Part shown: positions 1-9,217 of the stretch, piece after piece
Layout: the number at the start of each line of letters is the position of its first letter
How positions within the stretch are numbered: position 1 is the first letter of the stretch
Assembly (NCBI RefSeq): GCF_000615975.1
Contig: NZ_BAMP01000036.1
Coordinates: 1-38,865 of the forward strand
Reading direction: 5' to 3'
From: Nitratireductor aquibiodomus NL21 = JCM 21793
GTDB lineage: Bacteria; Pseudomonadota; Alphaproteobacteria; Rhizobiales; Rhizobiaceae
DNA: 38,865 bases
Made by a program: the position numbers and the translations under genes
Notes under the pieces: model-generated
Database searches by the model: none
What the model saw: the letters and a program-made list of their open reading frames with translations, nothing else
What the model was told of the DNA's origin: nothing

Positions 1-3000
1 CCGCAGGCCGCTTGCGCGCATATCGAAGCTCGCCTGCGGCGCTGCGAGCCTGCCGGTAACGCGGGCGCTGCCCGTCACCTGACCGGAAAGGTCCTGGCCG
101 CGCACGACCCGGTTCAGGGATGCCAGCGGGAACGCCTTGAGTGCCACATCCATGGAGAGCTGGCCATCATCGAAGGGCACCGTGCCGCGTGCAGCCGCGT
201 TCAACCCTTCAGGCTGGTGACGCTGGTGTCGACATTCAGCCGATTGCCGTCGCTCGTTCCTGTCGCGTCTATCGTCAGCGTGCTGAGGCCCGCCTGCGCG
301 AGGACCGGGGAGGTGATGCCGCGCCCGTCGACGTCGAAATTCACAAGCGGCCTTTCGCGTGTGCCCTTGATGTCCGCCGTGCCGTCAAGCGTGCCACCGA
401 GGCCGAGGGCGGGCTGGATCGTGTTGGCAATGGAAAGTGGCACCTGCTCAAGGCTGACCGCCAGATCGAGAACATCGGCAACACGGCCGCCGGCGGTGAT
501 GCGCCCGCCCGCGACATCGATGGCCAGCGGATCGAGTGTGAAAGCGCTTCCTTCCACGAGGAGGGAGGTGGGTTCCACGAGCCGGGCCTGAACCGCGCCC
601 TGCTCGAGGCCGAGGCGGTTGAGCCGGACACGATACCCGTTGCCCTCGGGCGCAAGCGCGCCCCGGGCTTCAAGCTGCGTACCCTGGTCGAGAAGGGCCT
701 TGCCCTCGAAATCCGTGGCACCCTCATTCTGGCGGGCGGTGGCTTCAAGCCGGGCGATGTCCACGCCGCCGGCGCTGATGTCCTGCGCATTGATGGAGCC
801 CACGACGGCGGGCACGCCGAAGAGGTCTTCCACAGTGGCCGCAACCGTGGCGCTCGAAACCCGCGTCTGTTCGATTTCCAGATCGCGAATGGTGGCGTTG
901 ACGTCGGCGATCTGACGATCATCAACCTGTGACAGGGAGAGATCGGCCTTCACACTGCCGGTCGCCTCACGCAGAAACAGGGCCGCGGCGGTCGAGACGT
1001 CGGCGGCATCGATGCTTATTCTGCCGTCGATAAGGTTTTTCCGAACATCCTGAATGATGTTGCCGCTGGCGGTCGCGCTGCCGGCCCGAAATGCGAGTTC
1101 GGTCAGTTGCCGTTGCTCGGGCGAGAGAAGGAGCCGGCCGGCAAGGTCGACACGCTCACCGGAGAGAAAGGCATTGCCGTCTATCGTGCCGGTCAGAACC
1201 TGCTCTTCGAGCTGGCCGTCGAAGCCCAGCGTGGCCTCGCTGAGATCGCGGCCGGAAAGGCTGCCGCGTGGCGCGTCTGCCTTGAAGGTCAGATTGATGC
1301 GCCCCTCACCACCCTCGGCGCGTCCCGTGGCTGACAGAGGGCCGGATGCATTCTTTGCAAGAAGTGCCATATCCTCGAGCGCGGCGTCGAAACGGAAGTT
1401 TGCGGCACCAGATGCGAAGGTGCCGTCGGCACGCATGCTAAACTGATCGTTGGCGAGCCGCAGGTTGCGGGCGGTCAGTCCTTCGGGGCCGCGGGCAACA
1501 CCGCCCTCGATGCGTGTGGTGCCGGCAAGAAGATTTCCCGCGACCTCGTTTTCTATGCGCAGATCGGTTGCGGTGCCGTCGAGATTGAGATCGAAGGCGC
1601 CGCTGATGGGGCGCACCGTGCCGCTTGCGGTCAGGTCGACCGCGCCACCGAGCGCCTGATCCGCAAGACCGGAGAAGGGGGCGATGTCGGAAGCGCCGAG
1701 CTTGATGTCACCGGTGAAGGCGAAGTCGTCAATCTGGCCGGTGAGGGCGGTTTCGAGACCGTTTCCGGAAACGCTGGCATTTTCGATCATGACCGGGTTC
1801 CCGGCCAGCCAGTCGCCGCGTGCGGTAATCGTCAGCGCATCGCCGAGCGCTTCGGCGATCTTCGCCTGCTTGGCGGTGATCTGCGAGAGGCCGCCGTCGA
1901 TCTCGAAACTGACGCGGCGTGAAAGCGGGTCGTCAAGGTTCTGGGCGAGCCCGCCCATCGTCAGGACCGTGCGCCCGGCGGCGAATTCGGCGGTCTGCAG
2001 CCCGTCCAGCTCGAGCTTGCCGTTCCAGCGCTCGGAACCCGCTTCGCCAAAGGTGATGTCGAGCTTCGCCGACTGCAGCGAGGTCTGTCCGCCGGCGACG
2101 GGAAGCAGAACGCGCTCGCCCGCCGGATTGGCCACCCCGGCGCTCAGCGAGAGAGCGGTCAGGAAGTTGTCGCTGCCGGTTTCAGCCGCGGCCTCAATGC
2201 GCATGGATGCGCTGGAGACCTGAAAATTCTCAAGCAGAATCCCGCCGCCATCCTTCGAGACGCCGTTGACGTTGATGCGCGTTCCCGCACCGAAGAAATC
2301 CTGAAACTGGACTGGCACAAGGCGTCGGATGGAGCCGGCAAGACGTGCGGAAAAGCCGAGCCCCTCATCGCGCTCGCGGAACTGCGCCGTGCCGCCGAAG
2401 GCAGGCACGCCATCCGCCTCAAGCGCAAGCTTCACGTCGAGCGCGCTGAGCGGGCCGCTGCCGGCGAGGGTCAGTTTGAGCGGCGGGCGCCCCTCGACGT
2501 TGAGAAGGTTGGCAACCACACCATCCGCAGGTTCGTCGAGCACCAGATCAAGATCGAGGATTTCGGTTTCGTTGGAAAACGCAGCCTTGAGCGCAAACTG
2601 GCCACCGGGGCCGTCAAGGCGCTGGACATCGAAATCGGTATCGAGCGCCCCGCTCTCGATCCTGAGCGCGCCATTCAGCGAGAGCTCGGCGGCAAGCCCG
2701 AAAACCTCCTCGCCGAACATTGCCTGCTCGACTTCAAGCTGTTCCAGATTGACCGCCAGAGGCAGTTCGGGGACCTGAAACGAGCGCGACTCCGGAGCAG
2801 GCAGGCCTTCTTCCGGCAGCGGACGGCGCATCACTTCGATGGTTTCGGCAGCAAGCCTCTGCACTTCAAGGCGCTGGCGAAGCAGAAGCGTGGAGCGGCT
2901 CCAGTCGATCGAGGCATTGCCTATGCGGAGCCAGATGCCTTCGCGGTCGGCAATGGTGATTTCACCGATGGTTGCCTGCGACGAGAGGGCACCGGAAATG

Positions 3001-3161
3001 CCGGAAATACGGATCTGCCGGTTCGGCGTGGAGAGCTGATCCTCCAGGAGGCGCGTGAAGAATGACCGCTCCTCATCGGGCGTGCGCTCGCTGGGTGTAT
3101 CCTGCGCCATGGCCGGCAGGAGGACGAACAACAGGGTCAGAGCTGCGAAAAAGCGGATCAA
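1..3161 (-). CDS. tamB: Translocation and assembly module protein TamB, 3' end outside window, one frameshift
   Basis: Inner-membrane-anchored periplasmic protein that works with TamA in outer-membrane protein and lipid homeostasis. The N-terminus is a signal/anchor (MIRFFAALTLLFVLLPAMAQ), followed by about 960 residues of low-complexity, beta-rich AsmA/TamB-type repeats with many Gly, Asp, Leu and Ala. The start is TTG at 3161, overlapping the tamA stop by four bases (TTGA), so the two are translationally coupled. The open frame stops at a TGA at 203-201, but the frame shifted by one base continues with typical TamB sequence (LNAAARGTVPFDDG, then MDVALKAFPLASLNRVVRG) to base 1 without a stop. 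Restoring one T in the TT at 203-204 joins them. The conserved C-terminal TamB (DUF490) domain must lie beyond the left edge. Whether the frameshift is real or an assembly error cannot be told from this sequence alone. Confidence 0.9.
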
Positions 3162-5062
3162 AACGCTTGTCCTATTCCGACGTAAAAGGCGACGCCCGGG
3201 TCGCCGTCTCGCTTGTCGAGGGGGACGGCGACGTCAAGGCGCACGGGGCCGAGCGGGGTAAGATAGCGCAAACCGGCGCCGACGCCGATCCGCACATCCT
3301 CGGAGAAGTCCGGGAAGGATTCGGAGCCCACGGTGCCCGCGTCGACGAAGCCGACGACACCGATGGAACTGGTGATGCGGGCGCGCAGTTCGGCGGAGGC
3401 CTCCATCAGCGAGCGGCCGCCGGCAATGCCGTTCGCCGTTTCGACGCCGATATTCCGATAGGCATACCCGCGCACCGAACCGCCGCCACCGGCGAAGAAC
3501 AGCTTGTCTGGCGGTGTCTCGTCAATCGGGGCGCCAACCAGCGCACCGATCTTGGCGCGTCCTGCCAGGACGAAGCGGCCATCGCTGCCGAAATCGTAGT
3601 AGGCACGGCCCTCCAGAAGCATGCGGGCAGCCAGGTTGCGGTATTCCATCTCGTAGAACGGTTCGAGCGACAGTTCGGCGAAATAGCCTTCGGTGGCGTC
3701 CGCGGGGTTGTCGCGGCTGTCATAGGTGAGAGTGCCTGCGAGCCCGACTGTGGTGAAATCGCGTGTGCCGAAATCGTCTTCGAAACGGGCGCGGCCGGCA
3801 TTGGCGAAAAGGCTTCCTGAAAGCTCTTCGGTGAATTCGTGCCTGAAGCCGAACTCGGCGCTGACCGCCGTGCGCGTATACCGCTCAAGAACCTCACGGT
3901 CGCCGAAGATCGACGCCTGGAAGTCCGTGTCGGGCGTATAGACGCCGGGTTTGATGAAGGTCGCACCCACGCGGTATGTCAGGTCCTCCGGATTGAATGT
4001 GTTGCCGATGCCGGAAACCTGACCTTCAATGCGCAGCCGTTCGGCGCGACCGAAGAGGTTGCGGTGCATCCAGTAGGCCTGCACGCCGAGCCCGTCGAGC
4101 GTCGAATAGGTGCCGCCGACACCAAAGCGGCGGGGCAGGCGCTCCTGGACGATGACGGCGAGCGGCAGAATGCCGTCGGCGCCGATCTCGTCTGCTTCCT
4201 CGATCCGGGCCGAGCGGAAGACGTCGAGCTTCGACAGCCGCTTGCGGGCCCGTTCCAGATCGTCGGGATCGTATTCGCGGCCGGGCACGAGACCGGTCTG
4301 ACGCGCAACGAAAGCGGGGTCCATACGTTCCGTGCCGCTGACGGTGACGGCGCCATAAGCGGCGCGGCGTCCGGGCTCGACGGTGAGGATGGCGTCAACG
4401 GTCCTGCTTTCATGTGCGGCGGTGACGCGTCGCTCCACGATCTCGGCTTTCGCGTGCCCCTGGTGCCGCCACGCTTCGACGGCGAGGCGTCCGGCTCTGA
4501 GGATGGTTCCGGATGCTGCGACTTCGCCGGTCTGGAAACCTTCCTTTGCGGGGTCTTCCACGCGGTCGTTTCGGTTGAGGGGCGGCGGTGCCTGATTGAC
4601 GATGCGTGCCTGGCTGAAATGGAACACCGAACCGGGATCGACGGCAACGCGGAGACTGGCCGGATTGGCGATGTCGGCGTCGATGGGCAGTTCGGATACT
4701 TCCCTTCCGTCGATGGTGATGCTGATTGAGCCACCATAGAGGGCCGAACCATAGAGCGTGTTCAGCAGGCGGCGGTAATCGCTGCGCGCCTTGACGATCA
4801 GGCCGGCTGCGCCCGAGGCCGGCTTCTCCCGGTCCGCCCAGAGGGACGAGGCACCCTTAAGTTTCTTTTCGGTATCGTCTGCGCCATAGGGAAGGACGAA
4901 CTCAACGGTGTAGTTCCACGGTTCGCCGATCGTGTCGGGCTCTTCGGCAGCCTTGTCCTTGCCAAAAAGCTTTATGCCAAACAGCTCGAAGGCGCTGGCA
5001 GGGGACGGCGAAAAGGCAAGCATGAGCGCGAGCAGCAACGGCCCGTGCAAACGCCGACCCAT
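3158..5062 (-). CDS. tamA: Outer-membrane assembly factor TamA (BamA/Omp85 superfamily)
   Basis: Outer-membrane beta-barrel with N-terminal POTRA domains, partner of TamB. From the chosen ATG at 5062 it is 634 residues. The signal peptide is residues 1-25 (MGRRLHGPLLLALMLAFSPS, ending Ala-Ser-Ala), followed by POTRA-like sequence to about residue 280 and a 16-strand-type barrel. The barrel carries family landmarks such as GGGGSVRGYAYRNIG (Omp85 VRGY/F motif) and a C-terminal Phe (GIGQAF). The frame stays open 48 codons upstream of 5062, but that extension would put charged, non-signal sequence ahead of the signal peptide. An in-frame TTG ten codons upstream with a GGGAG-like site is the other plausible start. 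The gene directly precedes and overlaps tamB. No frameshift is visible. Confidence 0.93.
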   Translation of the reverse strand: MGRRLHGPLLLALMLAFSPSPASAFELFGIKLFGKDKAAEEPDTIGEPWNYTVEFVLPYGADDTEKKLKGASSLWADREKPASGAAGLIVKARSDYRRLLNTLYGSALYGGSISITIDGREVSELPIDADIANPASLRVAVDPGSVFHFSQARIVNQAPPPLNRNDRVEDPAKEGFQTGEVAASGTILRAGRLAVEAWRHQGHAKAEIVERRVTAAHESRTVDAILTVEPGRRAAYGAVTVSGTERMDPAFVARQTGLVPGREYDPDDLERARKRLSKLDVFRSARIEEADEIGADGILPLAVIVQERLPRRFGVGGTYSTLDGLGVQAYWMHRNLFGRAERLRIEGQVSGIGNTFNPEDLTYRVGATFIKPGVYTPDTDFQASIFGDREVLERYTRTAVSAEFGFRHEFTEELSGSLFANAGRARFEDDFGTRDFTTVGLAGTLTYDSRDNPADATEGYFAELSLEPFYEMEYRNLAARMLLEGRAYYDFGSDGRFVLAGRAKIGALVGAPIDETPPDKLFFAGGGGSVRGYAYRNIGVETANGIAGGRSLMEASAELRARITSSIGVVGFVDAGTVGSESFPDFSEDVRIGVGAGLRYLTPLGPVRLDVAVPLDKRDGDPGVAFYVGIGQAF

Positions 5063-5376
5063 CGACGGTTTCGCGTCGATTCCACTCAAACCCGTCTCCC
5101 ATTCTCGAGCCGAAGTGTCGGTCACCAACCTTGCCGTGACGTTAACGCCCGCCGCCCGTATGCTGCAAAACAGTGCGGTTAAACCACAAACCGCTGGCGC
5201 GGCCAATGTGGCTTATCGGGTGTGGCCAGACAATTGTGGCTTAAAGCCGGCGTTATTGGGAATGAAGCCGAATCGGGAACTAGGAAAAGCCCGAACGGTT
5301 GTGTCTTCAATGACAATGGTGCTCAACTGCCGCAGCAGGGCTGAACAATCGCTCATCGTCTGGTTTGTAAGGAGAG
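5063..5376. promoter_or_regulatory. Divergent intergenic region between tamA and the thiolase gene, with three phased TGTGGC repeats
   Basis: This 314-bp region separates tamA (-) from the beta-oxidation genes (+) and must hold both promoters. The visible structure is three direct copies of TGTGGC starting at 5207, 5221 and 5235, exactly 14 bp apart; the outer two extend to TGTGGCTTA. A purine-rich Shine-Dalgarno run (AAGGAGAGG, 5369-5377) ends the region. I could not assign -35/-10 boxes with confidence. Confidence 0.4.
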
Positions 5377-6753
5377 GTGTGTGTTGAATGGCACAAATGC
5401 CCCGAAAGCAGAAGAGTGAGACCCGCAAGGCACCGCCGCGCCAGCGGCGCAGCGCCCGGCCGGTCGGCTGCGGAGAGACCGGTATTTATCGTCGATGGAG
5501 CGCGGACCCCGTTCCTCAGAGCGCGGGGGAAGCCGGGACCGTTTACGCCGGTGGATCTTGCCGTCCAGTGCGGACGGCCGCTCTTGGCCAGGCAGCCGTT
5601 TTCTCCAGAAAGTTTCGACAAGGTCATCCTGGGCTGCGTCAATGTGATCGCCGACGAAATGAACCCTGCGCGGGTTGCCGCATTGCGGCTTGGCATGGGC
5701 GACGCGATGCCGGCCTTCACCGTCCAGATCAATTGCGGTTCGGGCATGCAGTCGATCGATACCGCGTTCCGAACCATTCAGTCGGGAAAGGCGGATCTCA
5801 TCCTGGCCGGAGGCACGGAAGCGCTCTCGCACGCGCCGCTGGTGTGGCCGCAGGAGGGGGCGGCATGGTTCGGCCGATTCGCCTTCGCCAGGTCACTGCC
5901 TGAAAAACTGTCCGCTCTGGGCGCGTTCAGGATGCGCATGCTGAAACCTGTGATCGGGCTCGAGCGTGGGCTGACCGACCCCGTTACCCAGCTCAATATG
6001 GGGCAGACCGCGGAAAAGATCGGCCACATCTTCAGCATATCCCGGGAATCGGCGGACGCCTACGCGCTTGAAAGCCATCAACGTCTGACGAGGGCCCAGA
6101 AGAATGGTGCGCTGAAGGGGGAGGTGATCCCCGCCGTGACGCGTGAAGGCGTGCTTTATGAACACGATGACGGCGTTCGCCCCGACACGTCGATGGAGCG
6201 GCTGGCCAAATTGAAGCCGGTTTTCGAAAAACCCTACGGCAGCGTGACGCCAGGCAACTCCTCGCAGATTACCGACGGGGCCTCATGGGTCGTTCTCGCA
6301 TCTGAAGGCGCGGTCAAGAAGCACGGGCTGACGCCGCTGGCGCAGATTGTCGACAGTGCGTGGTCGGGCCTCGATCCATCGATCATGGGGCTGGGACCGA
6401 CGCTGTGTTCGACCGCCCTGCTTGAACGCCACAAGCTCGCCCGTGACGATATCGACCTGTGGGAGCTCAACGAGGCTTTCGCAGCGCAGGTGCTTGCCTG
6501 CCTTGCGGCGTGGGAGGATGCGGATTACTGCCGCGACGTTCTCGGACTTGAAAAACCGTTCGGGCGCATCGACCGGAAACGCCTGAATGTGGATGGAGGG
6601 GCGATAAGCCTCGGTCATCCGGTGGGCACCAGCGGAAACCGGATCGTGCTTCACCTCGTGAACGCCATGCGCAAGCGTGGAGAGAAACGCGGCGTGGCGA
6701 CCGAGTGCATCGGCGGTGGCCTTGGCGGTGCGATGCTGGTGGAGGTGGTCTGA
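5377..6753 (+). CDS. Acetyl-CoA C-acyltransferase (thiolase, FadI/FadA type), start unresolved
   Basis: Cleaves 3-ketoacyl-CoA with CoA to acetyl-CoA and a shortened acyl-CoA, the last step of beta-oxidation in the cytoplasm. Thiolase signatures are all present: nucleophilic Cys in QINCGSGMQS (about residue 120), NEAFAAQ, the GHP histidine in SLGHPVGTSGN (about 414) and the second catalytic Cys in ECIGGGLGG (about 444). The enzyme core starts at ERPVFIVDGARTPF (residue 33). The start is uncertain. GTG 5377 lies only 2 bp after AAGGAG. The best ribosome site plus ATG (5388) is in another frame, encodes MAQMPRKQKSETRKAPPR and would need a frame change near 5435. GTG 5416 is a third option. The stop overlaps the next start by one base (TGATG), so this and the FadJ-like gene are one operon encoding both subunits of a trifunctional-type complex. 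Confidence 0.9.
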   Translation: MCVEWHKCPESRRVRPARHRRASGAAPGRSAAERPVFIVDGARTPFLRARGKPGPFTPVDLAVQCGRPLLARQPFSPESFDKVILGCVNVIADEMNPARVAALRLGMGDAMPAFTVQINCGSGMQSIDTAFRTIQSGKADLILAGGTEALSHAPLVWPQEGAAWFGRFAFARSLPEKLSALGAFRMRMLKPVIGLERGLTDPVTQLNMGQTAEKIGHIFSISRESADAYALESHQRLTRAQKNGALKGEVIPAVTREGVLYEHDDGVRPDTSMERLAKLKPVFEKPYGSVTPGNSSQITDGASWVVLASEGAVKKHGLTPLAQIVDSAWSGLDPSIMGLGPTLCSTALLERHKLARDDIDLWELNEAFAAQVLACLAAWEDADYCRDVLGLEKPFGRIDRKRLNVDGGAISLGHPVGTSGNRIVLHLVNAMRKRGEKRGVATECIGGGLGGAMLVEVV

Positions 6754-8855
6754 TGGCTGTTGGAAAGATATCCGCCCGTGAGCATCTCGCTCAGAACCGA
6801 CTTTCGCTCGGTGCGAACACGAAAGAAGTCGCCAAAACCACGCACTGGTCTTTGCGAAGGGACGCGGATGCGATTGCCTGGCTTGTGCTCGACCGCGCCG
6901 GGGAGAGCACGAACACGCTTTCCGAAGCGGTCATGGCTGAGCTGGAAACCCTGCTGGATACGATCGAAACGATGCAGGCCAAGGGGCTGGTTATCCGCTC
7001 CGGCAAAGCCGGGGGCTTCATTGCCGGTGCTGACATTCGTGATTTTTCAGGTGTGAGCGAGACGGAAGCGGTTGAAGCCCGTATGACGCGGGCGCATGAA
7101 ATCGTCGACCGGCTGGCGGCCCTGCCGATGCCGACGGTGGCGGTTGTCCACGGCCATTGTCTTGGTGGCGGGCTTGAACTGGCGCTCGCCTGCAGGTTGC
7201 GGATCGCCGTCGAAGGCGCAGTGTTCGGCTTTCCCGAAGTGCTTCTGGGGCTTCACCCGGGTCTTGGCGGTACATTCCGGCTGCCAGCGTTGATTGCCCC
7301 CGTCGAGGCCATGAAGATGATGCTGACGGGCAAATCCGTTCACACCGGGAAGGCGAAGGCGCTCGGGCTTGTCGATGCCGTGATCGAAGAGCGACACGTC
7401 GGCAATGCCGTTAAGGCAGCCATCAGCGGAAAACTGAAACGGCCACTGCGCAGCGCCGGGCTGAGTGGCTTTTCGCTTTTTCGTGGCATCGCCGCGCGGA
7501 AGATGCGTTCCATGGCCGCAAAACGCGCCCCGCAGGAGCACTACCCTGCGCCCCATCAACTGATCGATCTGTGGGAGCAGCACGGCGGCGGGGAAAAAGA
7601 GGTGATGCAGAAGGAGGAAATCCGCTCCTTTTCGCGTCTGCTGACCGGTGAGACAGCGCAGAACCTCATTCACGTCTTTTTCCTGCGCGAGGCTCTGAAG
7701 GTCGGGGGCAAGGGGAAGAGCGGCATTGCCCATGTTCATGTCATCGGCGCCGGTACCATGGGCGGTGACATCGCCTCATGGTGTGCGGCGCGCGGCCTGC
7801 GTGTGACACTCACCGATCTCGATGAAAAGGCGCTTGCCGCCGCAATCGGCCGGGCCGGCAAGCTGTTCGACAAACGCCTCTACAGCAAGATTGACCGGCG
7901 CGATGCCTTCGACCGCCTGATACCGGATTTTGCGGGCGACGGTGTGAGGCAGGCCGATCTTGTGATCGAGGCGGTGGCGGAGAAGGCTGAGGTAAAGCGC
8001 AAGGTTTTCAAGGCAGTGGCACCGCTTATGAAGAAGGGTGCGCTTCTTGCGACCAACACATCAAGCATTCCCCTGAGCGAGCTGCGCACGGGTGTTCCGT
8101 TTCCTGAAAGGCTGCTGGGGCTGCACTTCTTCAATCCCGTGGCGCGTATGGAACTCGTTGAAGTCGTCGCGTATGACAAGGTTTCGGATGCGGCGCAGGC
8201 GCGGCTGGCGGCTTTTTGCGGCTCCATCGACAGGCTTCCCGCACCGGTGAAAAGTTCGCCGGGCTTCCTCATCAACCGTGTCCTGACGCCATACATCACC
8301 GAGGCATTCCTGATGCTCGACGAGGGTGTGCGCAAGGAAACCATCGATCAGGCGGCCGTCTCGTTCGGCATGCCGATGGGGCCGATCGAGCTTGCCGACC
8401 GTGTCGGTCTGGACATCTGCCTCGAAGTGGCCCGAACCATGAAGTCCGGTCTCGACATGCCGCTGCCGGATGTGCCCGGCTGGCTGGAGACGATGGTTGC
8501 GGAAGGGCGAACCGGCAGAAAGGCGGGTCGGGGGCTCTATGAATACGACCGGAATGGCGAGCCCCGGAAGAGCGGGCAGCGTCTCGCGCCGCATCCCGCC
8601 ATGACTGACCGGCTTGTCCTGCCCATGCTCAACACCTGTGTGACCTGCCTGCGGGAAGGCGTTGTCGGCGACGAGAAAATACTTGAGGGGGCAATGATCT
8701 TCGCCACGGGCTTTGCGCCGTTTCGTGGCGGGCCGCTGCGATATGCGCGCGCCCGCGGATTCGCGGAGATCATCGCCGTCCTCGAACGCCTGCAGGAGAA
8801 ATATGGCGATCGCTTCGCACCGGACCCGCACTGGGTGAAACTGCCGGTGACCTGA
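6753..8855 (+). CDS. FadJ/FadB-type enoyl-CoA hydratase / 3-hydroxyacyl-CoA dehydrogenase fusion
   Basis: A 700-residue bifunctional beta-oxidation alpha subunit. The N-terminal crotonase domain (about 35-230) has the oxyanion motif GGFIAGADIRDF and both catalytic glutamates (E142 in GGGLELAL, E162 in FGFPEVLLG). The central NAD-binding Rossmann domain begins at VHVIGAGTMGG (328-338) and contains the dehydrogenase His/Glu pair in LGLHFFNPVARMELVEVV (H458, E470). The C-terminal 3HCDH domains end near 690 (ATGFAPFRGGPLRYA). The start at ATG 6753 overlaps the thiolase stop, which supports translational coupling. Together the pair converts enoyl-CoA to acetyl-CoA plus acyl-CoA. Catalytic residues are intact and no frameshift is seen. 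Whether it is closer to aerobic FadB or to FadJ cannot be decided by eye. Confidence 0.94.
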   Translation: MAVGKISAREHLAQNRLSLGANTKEVAKTTHWSLRRDADAIAWLVLDRAGESTNTLSEAVMAELETLLDTIETMQAKGLVIRSGKAGGFIAGADIRDFSGVSETEAVEARMTRAHEIVDRLAALPMPTVAVVHGHCLGGGLELALACRLRIAVEGAVFGFPEVLLGLHPGLGGTFRLPALIAPVEAMKMMLTGKSVHTGKAKALGLVDAVIEERHVGNAVKAAISGKLKRPLRSAGLSGFSLFRGIAARKMRSMAAKRAPQEHYPAPHQLIDLWEQHGGGEKEVMQKEEIRSFSRLLTGETAQNLIHVFFLREALKVGGKGKSGIAHVHVIGAGTMGGDIASWCAARGLRVTLTDLDEKALAAAIGRAGKLFDKRLYSKIDRRDAFDRLIPDFAGDGVRQADLVIEAVAEKAEVKRKVFKAVAPLMKKGALLATNTSSIPLSELRTGVPFPERLLGLHFFNPVARMELVEVVAYDKVSDAAQARLAAFCGSIDRLPAPVKSSPGFLINRVLTPYITEAFLMLDEGVRKETIDQAAVSFGMPMGPIELADRVGLDICLEVARTMKSGLDMPLPDVPGWLETMVAEGRTGRKAGRGLYEYDRNGEPRKSGQRLAPHPAMTDRLVLPMLNTCVTCLREGVVGDEKILEGAMIFATGFAPFRGGPLRYARARGFAEIIAVLERLQEKYGDRFAPDPHWVKLPVT

Positions 8856-8922
8856 AAGAAAACGGGAACCCTGCCGGTTCTGAAGCCTTATTCTCCGGGG
8901 CGGCAAGCCAGAGGAGGTAAGA

Positions 8923-9105
8923 ATGCCGGCAAAATCCAAGGCGCAGCAAAAGGCGGCAGGTGCCGCGCTCGCGGCGAAGCGCGGCGACATGCCCAAATCC
9001 CAGCTTCAGGGCGCATCTAAGGAAATGTATGAGACCATGAGCGAAGCGGAGCTCGAAGATCTGGCGGAGACGGACCGCAAAGGTCTGCCAGAAAGAAAGG
9101 CGTGA
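8923..9105 (+). CDS. DUF3008 family small protein
   Basis: A 60-residue, Lys/Ala-rich, strongly charged protein beginning MPAKSKAQQKAAGAALAAKR and ending in KGLPERKA. It closely follows the DUF3008 pattern as I recall it (PAxSKxQQ+AAGAAL at the N-terminus, G-A-S-K-x-M-Y in the middle, KGLPE+K at the end). No signal peptide or membrane segment is visible. A near-perfect ribosome site, GAGGAGGT, lies about 5 bp before the ATG. It sits 67 bp after the FadJ-like gene and is followed by a palindromic repeat. The family's function is not established. Confidence 0.85.
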   Translation: MPAKSKAQQKAAGAALAAKRGDMPKSQLQGASKEMYETMSEAELEDLAETDRKGLPERKA

Positions 9106-9118
9106 TGCTGCGGCTTAG

Positions 9119-9166
9119 AGCATCGGACCGAAAAGTGGAATCCGATTTTCGGATTGTTCCGATGCT
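9119..9166. repeat. Short palindromic intergenic repeat, nested stem
   Basis: Outer arms AGCATCGGA (9119-9127) and TCCGATGCT (9158-9166) are perfect complements. Immediately inside lie CCGAAAA (9128-9134) and TTTTCGG (9146-9152). The form (gagcatcgga-ccgaaaagtgg-...-ttttcgg-...-tccgatgctc) matches a repeat family I recognise from many rhizobial intergenic regions. It lies between two convergent genes, so it may also end transcripts, but no clean T-run follows either arm. Confidence 0.7.
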
Positions 9167-9217
9167 CCATCAATGGTTTGGATCGTCCTTTATGCGTCTG
9201 GATGGACGCACGGCGAT

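Noticed and set aside
5063..5206. N-terminal extension of TamA upstream of ATG 5062
   Set aside because: It would bury the signal peptide 48 residues inside the protein and no ribosome site supports the far start.
8864..8884. GAACC-CTGCC-GGTTC hairpin after the FadJ-like gene as a terminator
   Set aside because: Stem of five pairs only and no T-run; too weak.
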